From: Bacteriovoracaceae bacterium UBA7317
GTDB taxonomy: Bacteria > Bdellovibrionota > Bacteriovoracia > Bacteriovoracales > Bacteriovoracaceae
Length of the DNA stretch: 64,000 nt
NCBI GenBank assembly: GCA_002474345.1
Contig: DKQD01000120.1
Span: 23,148-87,147, forward strand
Direction of reading: 5' to 3'
The notes below the pieces were generated by a model, which was given only the letters and a program-made list of their open reading frames with translations, was not told where the DNA came from and did no database searches. Each line of letters opens with the position of its first letter. Position 1 is the first letter of the stretch. Both the position numbers and the translations under genes were made by a program. Of the stretch, positions 1-8,511 are shown piece after piece.

Positions 1-1770
1 GCTTACATAAATAGGTTTATAATCTATTTCTATATAACTATCTTTTGACATTCTATAAATTTTTGGTGCCAAAGGAAGTAAGTCTTTAAAAGAAAGCTTG
101 CCTTCCCATGCCTTTTTTATCCACTTTTTAAAAAATGATTTGCTTTCTTCATCAAAAAATAAAGCATCCCAAATTTTATGACCTCTCGATTCGGATTCGT
201 ATAAACTTCTACCCAAAATATCTTCAGTCACTTTTGAGGCCCCATCGTGAATAGTGCCGTCTTCACGGAAAGTCATATAACCATTATCAAGGTTATTAAT
301 AAGTGTATCCTTTGATTTTTTTTGAAAATAGTAATGGCTCATAAGGTCTTCCAAGCTGATACGCTCAACTTCAAGCTTCTTATTTTGCTCATAAATAATA
401 CTGGTTTTTCTTTTTATTTCTTCTTCGAGCCTTATATGGTAAGTATCCCTCTCCTTAGCAAGTTGATCCTTTCCTTCCTTAGCAATATCTTTGAATTTGT
501 AAGCCCTCTTCTTATATTTTTGATAATTCCTTACATTTTTTTCAGCTAAAAATAAGGCCATTAAAAAGACTGTTCCTAAAATGAAAAAATCTGCACGATG
601 AGGAGGGTTTAAATAACCAATTTCGATGAGGGCATCATGAATAAAGCCTATAATCCCTAAAAATAAAGCAAAAATGGATAAAAATGAGAATTTTAATTTA
701 TGCCTTGCAGCCTGGATCATATAATAAAAATACAGGACAAAAATTGATAAGAAGAAAGGGTGATAAAATTTTAAAATTGTCCCAGATAAAAACTCTATTG
801 AAGGGGTCATCAAACAAGACAGACAAAAAGTTAGAGAAACAATATTTACAGTATCCTTAAACTTTTTAGGCAAAAGATAGGGAAACATAACAAAAATAAT
901 CTTTCCATACAAGTAGGGAAAGACAAAAAAGGATAAGTACTCCATACGTAAAAGAACTTGATATAAAACAAGATCGGGGCTAAAAAGAAAAGGTATATAC
1001 CTCTCTGTAAAGCCTAACCTATATGCTATGAGAAGAGAAAGAAGAGAGAAGAAAAAGACCTGTTTATCCTTAGTATTTCTTATATAAAGATAAAGAAAAT
1101 AGAATCCAAATATAATAAGACCACCCATCACAAAGAAGTCTTTTCTGGCGCCTTTACTTCTTTCAGTTCTGATTATTCTTTCATCACCTAACTCCAGCTT
1201 TAAAAATCTTCCTTCTCTAAAATAATTATTAGACACATGAACTAAAATCTTAAAATTTTTTTCTCCACCCAAATCAAAAAAAGAATATTGGTTTTCCCAC
1301 CAAGGGATAATTCTATTTTCCTTTAAGGAGACATGGCCCTGACTTGAAACTTCAATAGGCTTTCTTCCCTCAATGAGAATAAAAATTTTATGGGCCGACT
1401 TTATTGAAACTTTTAGTCCAACTCTTTTAAAAGGGCTATTTAATACATTTAAAAGATAAGTTCCTGACCCTATTTTTTTTGCATTTTTATCTTTTCCCCA
1501 AAAGTGAGGAATTGTTACTTCTCTAAAGCTATCAGGCTTTTGAAAAGAGACTAAATCCTTAGGGTCTACAAATTCCCCCCAATTAAACAGCATTTCACCT
1601 TTAACAATATAGCTCTCATGAATAACTTTATTGGTTTTACGAGCATCAACCTTACTACTAAAATCCACAACACCTTTGTTTGAAAAAATAAATGAAGATG
1701 ACTCACTTCCCAAAACACTTAAGGAGTAAGTATTCATTATGAAAAGAAAAAAAGTATAGAAAAGTCTCAA
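1..1770 (-). CDS. 7TM-DISM sensory protein, C-terminus cut by window edge
   Basis: This is a membrane signalling protein open from a TTG at 1770 to the left edge (590 codons, partial). TTG is preferred over the ATG at 1737 because it supplies a hydrophobic signal peptide. Order: signal peptide (about 1-20), periplasmic jelly-roll-like domain (about 25-220) with the fold's typical W and G-x-G-T-Y-L pattern, seven hydrophobic segments (about 230-430), a lysine/glutamate-rich coiled coil, then a PAS-like domain near residues 500-590 beginning around LINNLDNGYMTF. This matches the 7TMR-DISM class. The PAS segment resembles those of the two CheA-like proteins at 28-36 kb, so the missing part may carry HPt and kinase domains; that is inference. 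No strong ribosome binding site is seen. Confidence 0.8.
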   Translation of the reverse strand, partial: MRLFYTFFLFIMNTYSLSVLGSESSSFIFSNKGVVDFSSKVDARKTNKVIHESYIVKGEMLFNWGEFVDPKDLVSFQKPDSFREVTIPHFWGKDKNAKKIGSGTYLLNVLNSPFKRVGLKVSIKSAHKIFILIEGRKPIEVSSQGHVSLKENRIIPWWENQYSFFDLGGEKNFKILVHVSNNYFREGRFLKLELGDERIIRTERSKGARKDFFVMGGLIIFGFYFLYLYIRNTKDKQVFFFSLLSLLIAYRLGFTERYIPFLFSPDLVLYQVLLRMEYLSFFVFPYLYGKIIFVMFPYLLPKKFKDTVNIVSLTFCLSCLMTPSIEFLSGTILKFYHPFFLSIFVLYFYYMIQAARHKLKFSFLSIFALFLGIIGFIHDALIEIGYLNPPHRADFFILGTVFLMALFLAEKNVRNYQKYKKRAYKFKDIAKEGKDQLAKERDTYHIRLEEEIKRKTSIIYEQNKKLEVERISLEDLMSHYYFQKKSKDTLINNLDNGYMTFREDGTIHDGASKVTEDILGRSLYESESRGHKIWDALFFDEESKSFFKKWIKKAWEGKLSFKDLLPLAPKIYRMSKDSYIEIDYKPIYVS

Positions 1771-1968
1771 TTTAAATCACTTTTTTTATAGATTACATTC
1801 GAACTATTTTTCGGTTTTAGCAAATTTTTCCTTAATTATACCCAAGGTGTAGTTTTTTAAATTTAAATAAATTTTATTACATTTTTTGAATTGAACTATT
1901 CTCGAAAAGACCTAATTTTTTCTAAGAACGATAAATGTACTTTTTTATTTAATAATGGACAAATTAAA

Positions 1969-2901
1969 CTATTTAGAAATTTTATTATCTTTTAATATCT
2001 TATTTAATTTTCTCAGAACATTTTTCCAAGAGTATTTAAGATTTTTTTTAAGTTCCTCCTCTTTATTTTTTTTCTTTAAAGTTGAAGTTTTCATGGAAGG
2101 GCCAGAAAAAACTTTTTCAGTTTTTGGCCTTTGAACTTTAAAAGTCACCTTTTGCTCAATGTTATTTCCCTTAACATCATAGAATGGAAGAAAAGGAAGG
2201 ACTTTTTTTTCTTCGTCATCAATACTTCTTAACTCCTCCGCAACATCTTTTTCCAAATCATCAACTTTATTTAAAGCTTCCTTAGAGTTTTTATCTTGTG
2301 CAAAAATTAAATGATCTCCCGGTTTTAAACTTTTTTCCTCTTTCGTTAAATTATTTCTAACCATTACATCCCCCTCTAAAAGGGCCATCTGAACAACATT
2401 ATTGCCTAATTCATCAGTCCGATTATTTACTAAAACCTTAGTTCCTCTAATTCCCATAGAAGCTGTTCCAGAAATAATTTTTAGAGAGTCCTTTTTGGAT
2501 TTAACTGGAATAGAGGCCCTTAATTTTCCTTTTATTAAATTAAAGAGACCTGTTCGGTCTTTGGGAGTCTTGTAATTAAAATCTTTAAAGTGAACTCTTG
2601 AAAAGCTTGACATTGTAAAAATGGATTGATCAACGAGCTTAATTTTTACAAAACTTCCCTTTCCAGTTGCTATCACCTGATTTTTTTTAATTTTTGATGT
2701 CTCTTTTAGGGCCACCATTTTTCCATTTTCCTCTACTCGACTGACCGTACCTTTTAGCATAATAATACGACCTAGAAATGTCGGTATGGCCTGTCCATTT
2801 TTATTTAGCTTGTAATCTGGTTCTTGCTGACTGAATACCATCCCCGATAAAACTATATTAAGGAAAAGAAATTTGATCACTGGCCAAAATCTAAAAAGCA
2901 T
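1969..2901 (-). CDS. FecR-domain secreted protein
   Basis: A 310-residue protein with an N-terminal hydrophobic signal segment (residues 7-24) followed by a FecR domain at about 45-200. The domain shows the familiar succession: a first strand with GRIIMLKGTVSRV, an I-x-x-G-x-x-S-F-V-K-I-x-L-x-D-x-S motif, a region ending in ASMGIRGTKV, and a closing LLEGDVMVRN...LKPGDHL segment. The C-terminal 100 residues are charged and lysine-rich and look unstructured. FecR domains in this setting are usually periplasmic and need not act with sigma factors; no ECF sigma factor is adjacent, so iron-uptake regulation is not supported. It lies 198 bases upstream of the 7TM-DISM gene on the same strand and may be co-transcribed with it. 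Confidence 0.85.
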   Translation of the reverse strand: MLFRFWPVIKFLFLNIVLSGMVFSQQEPDYKLNKNGQAIPTFLGRIIMLKGTVSRVEENGKMVALKETSKIKKNQVIATGKGSFVKIKLVDQSIFTMSSFSRVHFKDFNYKTPKDRTGLFNLIKGKLRASIPVKSKKDSLKIISGTASMGIRGTKVLVNNRTDELGNNVVQMALLEGDVMVRNNLTKEEKSLKPGDHLIFAQDKNSKEALNKVDDLEKDVAEELRSIDDEEKKVLPFLPFYDVKGNNIEQKVTFKVQRPKTEKVFSGPSMKTSTLKKKNKEEELKKNLKYSWKNVLRKLNKILKDNKISK

Positions 2902-3107
2902 AAAATATGACTCTTTTATTTAATAATTAAAGTACCATCTCACTCATAAATCCCCATCGTTTATTATAACAAATTTCTAAAGCTTTCCCTCTACCTCCTT
3001 GCCCTCTTTTCTTATAGTTTCTGTTGAAAAACTCTCTTGGCCAACCTACAATCCAATTATTTTTGTTTTCCCTAATAAAAAACAGATTCCTTTAAGGAGG
3101 TCCGGTG

Positions 3108-3473
3108 ATGAAACAGCTTAATGTTTTGGGAACTGAGCTAAAGACTTGTTCCGCAAACCCTCTAACAGGTTATTTTAGAGACGGCTGCTGCAATACAAAT
3201 CATGAAGACACAGGAATTCATTCTGTTTGTGCAATTATGACAAAAGAGTTTCTAGACTTTTCCCAAAATCGAGGGAATGACCTGAAAACGCCTGTTCCTG
3301 TTGCCCAGTTTCCAGGGCTTAAGCCAGGTGATCAATGGTGTCTTTGCGCAAGCCGTTGGATAGAGGCCTATAAAGCCGGACATGCTCCAAAAGTCGTCCT
3401 TGAGTCAACCAACGAAGAGACCCTTGTAATGGTTTCCCTAGACGTTTTACAGCAATTTGACAGTAAAAATTAA
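3108..3473 (+). CDS. DUF2237 family protein
   Basis: A small cytoplasmic protein (121 residues) of the DUF2237 family, whose function is unknown. The family signatures visible are N-V-x-G-x-x-L near the start, the cysteine-rich RDGCCNTNHEDTGIHSVCA segment, and the PGLKPGDQWCLCASRW block near residues 70-85. The start is set at the ATG at 3108 because the perfect AAGGAGG at 3094-3100 then sits 7 bases upstream; the in-frame GTG at 3105 would be too close. Its stop is 14 bases before the acylase-like gene, so the two are probably one operon. Confidence 0.9.
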   Translation: MKQLNVLGTELKTCSANPLTGYFRDGCCNTNHEDTGIHSVCAIMTKEFLDFSQNRGNDLKTPVPVAQFPGLKPGDQWCLCASRWIEAYKAGHAPKVVLESTNEETLVMVSLDVLQQFDSKN

Positions 3474-3487
3474 TTTAAAGGACTCTC

Positions 3488-5299
3488 ATGAAAAATAAGA
3501 AAACCACTTCCAAAAGCTCAGGCCTAAGGCCATCAGGCTTATTCTTACTTGTCTTTTCTCTTCGTATGTTCTTTATCCATCAGGGATTTAGTGCCGAGAC
3601 TCTTCCTGGCTGCTATCTTTATAAGACTCCAAAGGAGATGAGGTACTTCAAGGCCCAAAACAAAAAATCGTTTTTCATATGCCTTGGTTACCTGCATGGA
3701 AGTCAACACCCCTACAGTCTTGACCTAATGAGGAGGCAGGCCTATGGAAGACTGAGTGTTCTCAAAGGTCAAGCGACCTATGAATCTGATTTTTTGATGA
3801 GAATGTTAAACTTAGAAAAGCTATCAAAAAGACTTTGGGAGAACCTTTCACCTGATATTCAAGATTATTTTGAATTTTACACACTTGGCATTAATACCGG
3901 ACTTAAAGAAGCCATACAGAGAAGGTTGCCGGTTTATAAAACGGCCCCAGCACCAAAAAAGTGGCATCCTCGACACTCCTTGGCGCTCCTTCTTTTATAC
4001 CACTTTGAAGTAACAAAAAAACAATTACCCTCTCTCCTCTCAAAAACCCCAGGGGGAACAAACAATTTAATCCGAAGCTTATTCCAAGCAGGGCCTTTTA
4101 TAGAAAATCATTTTGCAGATCCCACCTTAATTGGATTTAAAGCTCCACTTTCTTTTCAATTCCCTCTTTTCAAAGATTTTTTTGGCGCACAATTCAAAGA
4201 ATCACCTTTGATGGGTGCTTCTATTCCAGGAATTCCTCTTTTTTTTCAAGGGTTTAATCAATTTTTCAGCTGGTCTCTTTTACCAAAGTCCTCATTAGAA
4301 TTACAATCTATAGATCTTGTCCCTGAGGATGAACTCACTATTCACCAAATTTATCCCCTCATTAAAATAAAAAAAGGTCCTGTTCTTGTTGAATCCCAGA
4401 ACAAAAGTTATCAAGTAACAAGAGAAGGTCACCCCATCCTTCCTCTTAAAAAGCCGAAAGGAGAAAAGGCCCTGCTAAAATGGAGGGGTTTAAAACTAAA
4501 AGCCCACCATATAGAAAAACTTTTTGAACTCCAATGGATTTTAGGTGGGGTTTCAACTAAAGGCACTGTTGACAGTAACGTTATCGAAGAAATTGGAGAA
4601 AAATCTATTCATACAAGTTTTGCCAATAATTTTTTTGATTTTATTATATCCAGCTCAGACTCCAACGATAAATCTCCGATAACAAGCTCAAACCACTTTA
4701 GAAAAAATCCTAAAAAAGACTTTATTATTTCTAACTCTCTTTATATTCAAAAAACCTTGGCCTCCTTCAAAACCACTACCAGGAAGTGGAACTTCAAGCA
4801 TTTAAGGGCCTTTCAATGCTCAGATTTTCCCTTTCCTTTTCAAAAAAATGAACTCGTAAAAAAGAAAGAGCTTTTTTTGAAAAAAGTAAAAGTGAGCCGC
4901 ATTAGTTTTTCTCAAAAAAAAGCCTACAATCTGATAAAAAAATGGAGGGGAAAATGGAGAGAAGACTGTAGACCCTGCACCTTCTTTTACGTCTGGTTTT
5001 TCAATACCAAAAATGGATCAGCGGGAACAATACAAAGAGGCTTTGAAGAGGCAGTTTCAACCTTTAGAGAAAAGCTAAAACTCAATGTACCAACATGGGA
5101 CTCCTTTAAAAGATTAAACTCTTTCTTTCTCAAAAAAAGGTCTTTTCAAAGCTTACTTATGGTTAGAGACCAAAATCAAAGCAAGGTTTTTCTTACCAGT
5201 AAAGGGCAACAAGAAAACTCTTGCTCCTTAAAAGAAGCTCCGCTTTTTATAAACTGGGAAGAAGAAGACCTCAGGTACAGACGGTTTAAAAACCTTTAG
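3488..5299 (+). CDS. Penicillin-acylase-like Ntn hydrolase, exported
   Basis: A 603-residue protein resembling the penicillin amidase (S45) family of N-terminal-nucleophile hydrolases, which cleave amide bonds (beta-lactams, N-acyl homoserine lactones, other acyl amides). Evidence: a signal-anchor at residues 17-36; the alpha-subunit pattern GYLHGSQ...DLMRRQAYGRL (67-89); then at 189-193 the G-G-T-N-N sequence where this family normally has G-S-N. The beta-subunit pattern PGIPLFFQGFNQFFSWSL follows near residue 250. The predicted nucleophile is therefore Thr191 instead of Ser. Shorter than many family members (700-800). A ribosome site AAAGGA precedes the ATG. The assignment rests on motif order, and the C-terminal third is divergent, so activity and substrate are uncertain. 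Confidence 0.7.
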   Translation: MKNKKTTSKSSGLRPSGLFLLVFSLRMFFIHQGFSAETLPGCYLYKTPKEMRYFKAQNKKSFFICLGYLHGSQHPYSLDLMRRQAYGRLSVLKGQATYESDFLMRMLNLEKLSKRLWENLSPDIQDYFEFYTLGINTGLKEAIQRRLPVYKTAPAPKKWHPRHSLALLLLYHFEVTKKQLPSLLSKTPGGTNNLIRSLFQAGPFIENHFADPTLIGFKAPLSFQFPLFKDFFGAQFKESPLMGASIPGIPLFFQGFNQFFSWSLLPKSSLELQSIDLVPEDELTIHQIYPLIKIKKGPVLVESQNKSYQVTREGHPILPLKKPKGEKALLKWRGLKLKAHHIEKLFELQWILGGVSTKGTVDSNVIEEIGEKSIHTSFANNFFDFIISSSDSNDKSPITSSNHFRKNPKKDFIISNSLYIQKTLASFKTTTRKWNFKHLRAFQCSDFPFPFQKNELVKKKELFLKKVKVSRISFSQKKAYNLIKKWRGKWREDCRPCTFFYVWFFNTKNGSAGTIQRGFEEAVSTFREKLKLNVPTWDSFKRLNSFFLKKRSFQSLLMVRDQNQSKVFLTSKGQQENSCSLKEAPLFINWEEEDLRYRRFKNL

Positions 5300-5373
5300 A
5301 TCCATATGACATTTTTAATAAGAACCCGGTTCCCATTTATCTATGCAATAACTAAGACAAATATTTAAAAATA

Positions 5374-5398
5374 GAGGCGGCAATATGACAGCCGCCTC
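5374..5398 (-). terminator. Rho-independent terminator for the 5409-6224 gene
   Basis: An 8-bp perfect GC-rich stem (GAGGCGGC paired with GCCGCCTC) with a 9-base loop. Read on the minus strand it is followed by a T-rich tract, and it lies just past the stop of the minus-strand gene at 5409. It may also stop transcription coming from the acylase gene on the plus strand. Confidence 0.75.
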
Positions 5399-5408
5399 AC
5401 ACAAAAAA

Positions 5409-6224
5409 TTACTGCAGGGGAATAATCCTTCCATCTCCAACAATATGATACATCTCTGAAGACTGAGTCGTTTTTGTCATCGAAGTTATCGTGTAGGTTA
5501 TCTTCATCAGGGCAGAAACAACGGGGTTTTCTTTTGTTCCATGGTTCACAACTTCGAGGAGCTCTGTATGAGAATTAAATTTTTGCCCCCATCTTACCTT
5601 GATTTTCAGCGGCGTTATGTTGACGGCTGCCAAAAATTTCCCTTTTCCATTAAAACTACCACTGTGGGTAAAGTGAACGGCATAATCAAACTTCACCAAC
5701 TCCTTCCCCGTCCTTCCTTTTGCACTAAAAGAAAAAGTCTTTGACTTTGGTAAGGACCAACGCTCCAAGTCCATGGGAATAATGTCTCTACCTTCAACCT
5801 GGGGCAAAACGCTAATTGGGACATGATTTGACCTTAAAATAGGCTTCCCCATAACAACCAAATCCCAAGCTCTTTCTCCCAAGGCAACGATTGCCTTAAT
5901 CACTTCGAGAGGGTTCGTGCTCCCTCCTCCTCCCCTAATAGTACCGCCACTGTTTTCAAAACTTGGCATATCTAATTGTGTCAAAACGTTATTTTCAGAG
6001 GTAACAGAAATTTCAAAAACATCACTATCCTGCTCTGCTAAACTAGGCGGACTCAAAAAATCACGACCCTGAAGAGGGTATTCCTCAAAGGAAAGGGACC
6101 GAACCGAGAGGTCCGGTGCCTTCTCCACAGCCCCTATGGCCATTATATTTAAACTAAAAAAGAAAGCTATAACGTAAGACAAAAGGGGGGAACGGATGGT
6201 CTGGATTAAATTCTTAAGTATCAT
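5409..6224 (-). CDS. Secreted protein of unknown function
   Basis: I do not recognise this 271-residue protein. It has a hydrophobic export signal (residues 14-32, ending near an AIGAV site), then a low-complexity glycine stretch (GGTIRGGGGS, about 94-103). Next come an amphipathic segment and a beta-rich C-terminal half (about 150-271) with alternating hydrophobic residues. No cysteines are seen in the mature part. The start is supported by an AGGAGA ribosome site 6 bases upstream of the ATG. It stands alone between a bidirectional hairpin and a 355-base intergenic region, so it is probably monocistronic and periplasmic or outer-membrane associated. Confidence 0.6.
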   Translation of the reverse strand: MILKNLIQTIRSPLLSYVIAFFFSLNIMAIGAVEKAPDLSVRSLSFEEYPLQGRDFLSPPSLAEQDSDVFEISVTSENNVLTQLDMPSFENSGGTIRGGGGSTNPLEVIKAIVALGERAWDLVVMGKPILRSNHVPISVLPQVEGRDIIPMDLERWSLPKSKTFSFSAKGRTGKELVKFDYAVHFTHSGSFNGKGKFLAAVNITPLKIKVRWGQKFNSHTELLEVVNHGTKENPVVSALMKITYTITSMTKTTQSSEMYHIVGDGRIIPLQ

Positions 6225-6451
6225 TAATTATCTCCTGTCGTAAAAAAATATGCTGTCCATCATAGCTTAAGGAATTTCAAAATGGTATCAATTTGGGACC
6301 AAATAATTAAATGATGATAATTGAAATGAGAGGTATTTGATTATCCAAAATCTAATAGTTGCTAAAAGGTATGAATTGTTTAAAGACAAATTTGTTAAAA
6401 AAGCGAGTAAATGCCTAAAAAAAGTCAAAAACTCATAATATTTTTACGTAA

Positions 6452-6487
6452 TAACAACCATAACAATCCTAACAATCCTAACAATCT
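6452..6487. repeat. Four direct copies of a 9-bp repeat
   Basis: Consecutive units TAACAACCA, TAACAATCC, TAACAATCC, TAACAATCT lie head to tail, followed by a partial fifth TAACCTCC. They sit about 30 bases upstream of a putative -35 box for the Na/Pi cotransporter gene, a position suited to an activator or a multi-copy operator, but no regulator can be named. Confidence 0.7.
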
Positions 6488-6517
6488 TAACCTCCTAAAA
6501 CTAACACAATTTTAATT

Positions 6518-6545
6518 TTGAAATTGACTATTCTCCTGTTAATAA
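6518..6545 (+). promoter_or_regulatory. Putative sigma-70 type promoter of the Na/Pi cotransporter
   Basis: TTGAAA at 6518-6523 and TAATAA at 6540-6545, with a 16-base spacer, predict transcription starting near 6552. A TTAGGAG ribosome site precedes the ATG at 6580. Prediction by eye only. Confidence 0.4.
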
Positions 6546-6579
6546 AGCTGATGAGTAATAAAATTTAGGAGAAAAAGAC

Positions 6580-7752
6580 ATGGATCAATTTTCAAGCCCT
6601 GAAGAGGCCATTCAACCTAGCGGGTCTCCTCTAAAAGGCCAAGCAATTATTGAGACGTTTGGAAGGATTCTAACTGTTTTAGCACTTCTTTTCACTTTTC
6701 TTGTTGGGGTTAAAATACTAACATCTGGGATCAAGTTAATGGGAGGTGGGTTCGCTCAAACCCTTTTTGACGTCACATCAAACCCACTTCTAAGCCTCCT
6801 ATCGGGTATGTTGGCCACGGCGCTCCTTCAAAGTTCTTCGACAACGACTTCTATTATCGTTGGTCTTGTTTCCGGTGGTGCCCTTAATTTAGCAGGTGCA
6901 ATTCCTATGATTATGGGAGCAAACCTCGGTACATCAGTTACCAATACTCTTGTTTCATTGGCCTATCTGAAAGATAAAGACTCTTTTCAACGCTCTTTTG
7001 CTGCGGCCACTGTTCATGATTTTTTTAATATTCTTTCCGTTCTAGTGCTCTTGCCATTAGAGCTTGCAACTGGAATTCTGGAAAAGCTAGCGACGTCTGT
7101 CTCGGCTTTCCTTTACGGAAACATGACCGGCTTGACCTATTCTTCACCACTTAAGGCTGCCATTAAACCTCTTGCTAAAGGTGCGAAAACCTTTATAACT
7201 CAAAACCTAGGCCTCGAAGGAAATGCCGCTGGAATTGGGCTCATGCTTTTAGGGGCAGGAATTACAATCATTGCCCTCACTACTGTTGTAAAAGTCATGA
7301 AAGTTGTCATTGAAAGAAATAAAGGTGACATAATTGAAAAGCTTCTCTCTAAAAACCCTTATACAGCAATCTTATTTGGAGGCGTCTTAACATTTTGTGT
7401 CCAATCAAGCTCAATCACAACATCACTGCTTGTACCTATGGCGGGGTCAGGACTTCTTTCCATTGCTTCTATTTTACCTGTTACCTTAGGGGCCAATATT
7501 GGAACCACCACTACAGCACTTTTGGCAGCTCTCACGGGTAACAGCGCAGGCCTGGCCATTGCCCTTGTGCACTTTTTCTTTAATATACTTGGGATTTTAA
7601 TCTGGTTTCCCGCTGAAAAGATGAGGCGCACACCTATTATTCTATCGACAAAACTAGGTAAACTATCGGCCAAAAATAAAATGATAGGCTTCCTCTATAT
7701 AGGTGTTGTCTTTTTTGGCCTTCCTCTTATTGGAGTCTTTATTACGAATTAA
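6580..7752 (+). CDS. Na/Pi cotransporter family protein
   Basis: A 390-residue inner-membrane protein of the phosphate:Na+ symporter (PNaS, NptA/SLC34-like) family. Both halves carry the inverted-repeat family signature: QSSSTTTS near residues 84-91 and QSSSITTS near 271-278, each followed by GANLGT or GANIGT motifs (near residues 113 and 304). About 8-9 hydrophobic segments are seen. It likely imports inorganic phosphate with sodium, which fits a marine habitat. It lacks the C-terminal PhoU-like domain found in longer bacterial YjbB proteins. Followed by a strong terminator, so it is probably transcribed alone. Confidence 0.93.
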   Translation: MDQFSSPEEAIQPSGSPLKGQAIIETFGRILTVLALLFTFLVGVKILTSGIKLMGGGFAQTLFDVTSNPLLSLLSGMLATALLQSSSTTTSIIVGLVSGGALNLAGAIPMIMGANLGTSVTNTLVSLAYLKDKDSFQRSFAAATVHDFFNILSVLVLLPLELATGILEKLATSVSAFLYGNMTGLTYSSPLKAAIKPLAKGAKTFITQNLGLEGNAAGIGLMLLGAGITIIALTTVVKVMKVVIERNKGDIIEKLLSKNPYTAILFGGVLTFCVQSSSITTSLLVPMAGSGLLSIASILPVTLGANIGTTTTALLAALTGNSAGLAIALVHFFFNILGILIWFPAEKMRRTPIILSTKLGKLSAKNKMIGFLYIGVVFFGLPLIGVFITN

Positions 7753-7786
7753 AAGCGAAGTAACTCAAACCTTCATATAAAAGCCA

Positions 7787-7831
7787 AGCATAAAAAAAGG
7801 TCAACCTCAAAAGGTGGCCTTTTTTTATGCT
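7787..7831 (+). terminator. Strong bidirectional terminator
   Basis: A long stem pairs AGCATAAAAAAAGGT...ACCT with AGGT...CCTTTTTTTATGCT around a short loop, ending in a T-run. It lies 35 bases after the cotransporter stop. The A-tract side means it can also work on the minus strand. Confidence 0.85.
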
Positions 7832-7922
7832 CTTTTCTTTGTTTTTTTTTAAGCCTATTATTCTTTTTATAACCCTCCAATACCCTTATTTATATAAGTT
7901 GGAATGATAAAAAGGGAAAGAA

Positions 7923-8504
7923 ATGGAAAAAAGACTTAGCTTTGGGCCAGAAGTCGATGTTGAAAATTGTGCTTATATACACCCAACAACTCAACTTTAC
8001 GGAAAGATTGAAGCATCTAAAGACAGTTCTTTCTGGCCATACTCAGTCGTTAGGTCTGAAATGAATAGCGTAAAAATTGGCGTTATGACAAACATCCAAG
8101 ACTTTGTCATGATCCATATTGGGACGAAACAAGGAACAACAATTGGCAAATACTGCTCTATTACCCACAGGGTGACATTACATGGATGCACAATTGGAGA
8201 CTATTGCCTTGTTGGAATTAACTCAACCATTATGGACGGCTGCCAAATAGGTCATAATTGTATAATAGGTGGTCACACCTTCTTAAAAGAAAACACAATT
8301 ATTCCTGATAACTCCATTGTTATGGGAACCCCAGGCAAGGTTATCAAAGTAAAAAATAACAAACTCAAAAATAAACTTAACGCCATTTTCTATTATAAAA
8401 ATGCTTTGGCCTACCAAAAGGGAATGCATCGGGCCTGGTCCAAAGAAAACATATTTCAAGACATGTTAAAAACAGGTAAAAAGTTTTGGGCAACAGATCA
8501 TTAG
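7923..8504 (+). CDS. Gamma-class carbonic anhydrase family protein
   Basis: A 193-residue left-handed beta-helix (hexapeptide-repeat) protein of the gamma carbonic anhydrase / YrdA-PaaY family. It shows the N-terminal SFWPYSVVRSE block, several I-G-x-x-x hexapeptides, and the three zinc histidines in the usual context: His65 in MIHIG, then His82 and His87 in ITHRVTLHG. The closing VMGTPGKVIK motif and a C-terminal helix complete the family pattern. It would act as a cytoplasmic trimer, hydrating CO2 or serving another metal-dependent role. GGGAAAG precedes the ATG. The next gene is convergent, 7 bases away. Confidence 0.93.
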   Translation: MEKRLSFGPEVDVENCAYIHPTTQLYGKIEASKDSSFWPYSVVRSEMNSVKIGVMTNIQDFVMIHIGTKQGTTIGKYCSITHRVTLHGCTIGDYCLVGINSTIMDGCQIGHNCIIGGHTFLKENTIIPDNSIVMGTPGKVIKVKNNKLKNKLNAIFYYKNALAYQKGMHRAWSKENIFQDMLKTGKKFWATDH

Positions 8505-8511
8505 AGAAACT

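Larger units (their letters stand above)
6225..6579. other. Intergenic region with short repeats and a promoter
   Basis: 355 bases without a gene between divergent genes. It holds the 9-base repeats at 6452-6487 and a promoter-like pair for the cotransporter gene. The rest is AT-rich and shows nothing else I can support. Confidence 0.6.

Noticed and set aside
322-549. A plus-strand frame of 75 codons with a hydrophobic stretch
   Set aside because: It lies antisense within the long 7TM-DISM reading frame that fills 1-1770, and has no ribosome site.
1969-2901. FecR protein as part of an iron-uptake sigma/anti-sigma system
   Set aside because: No ECF sigma factor or TonB-dependent receptor gene is near, and the protein has a signal peptide in place of the usual anti-sigma N-terminus.
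7359-7673. Minus-strand frame of 104 codons inside the Na/Pi cotransporter gene
   Set aside because: Shadow of a clearly recognised gene; its protein has no recognisable features.
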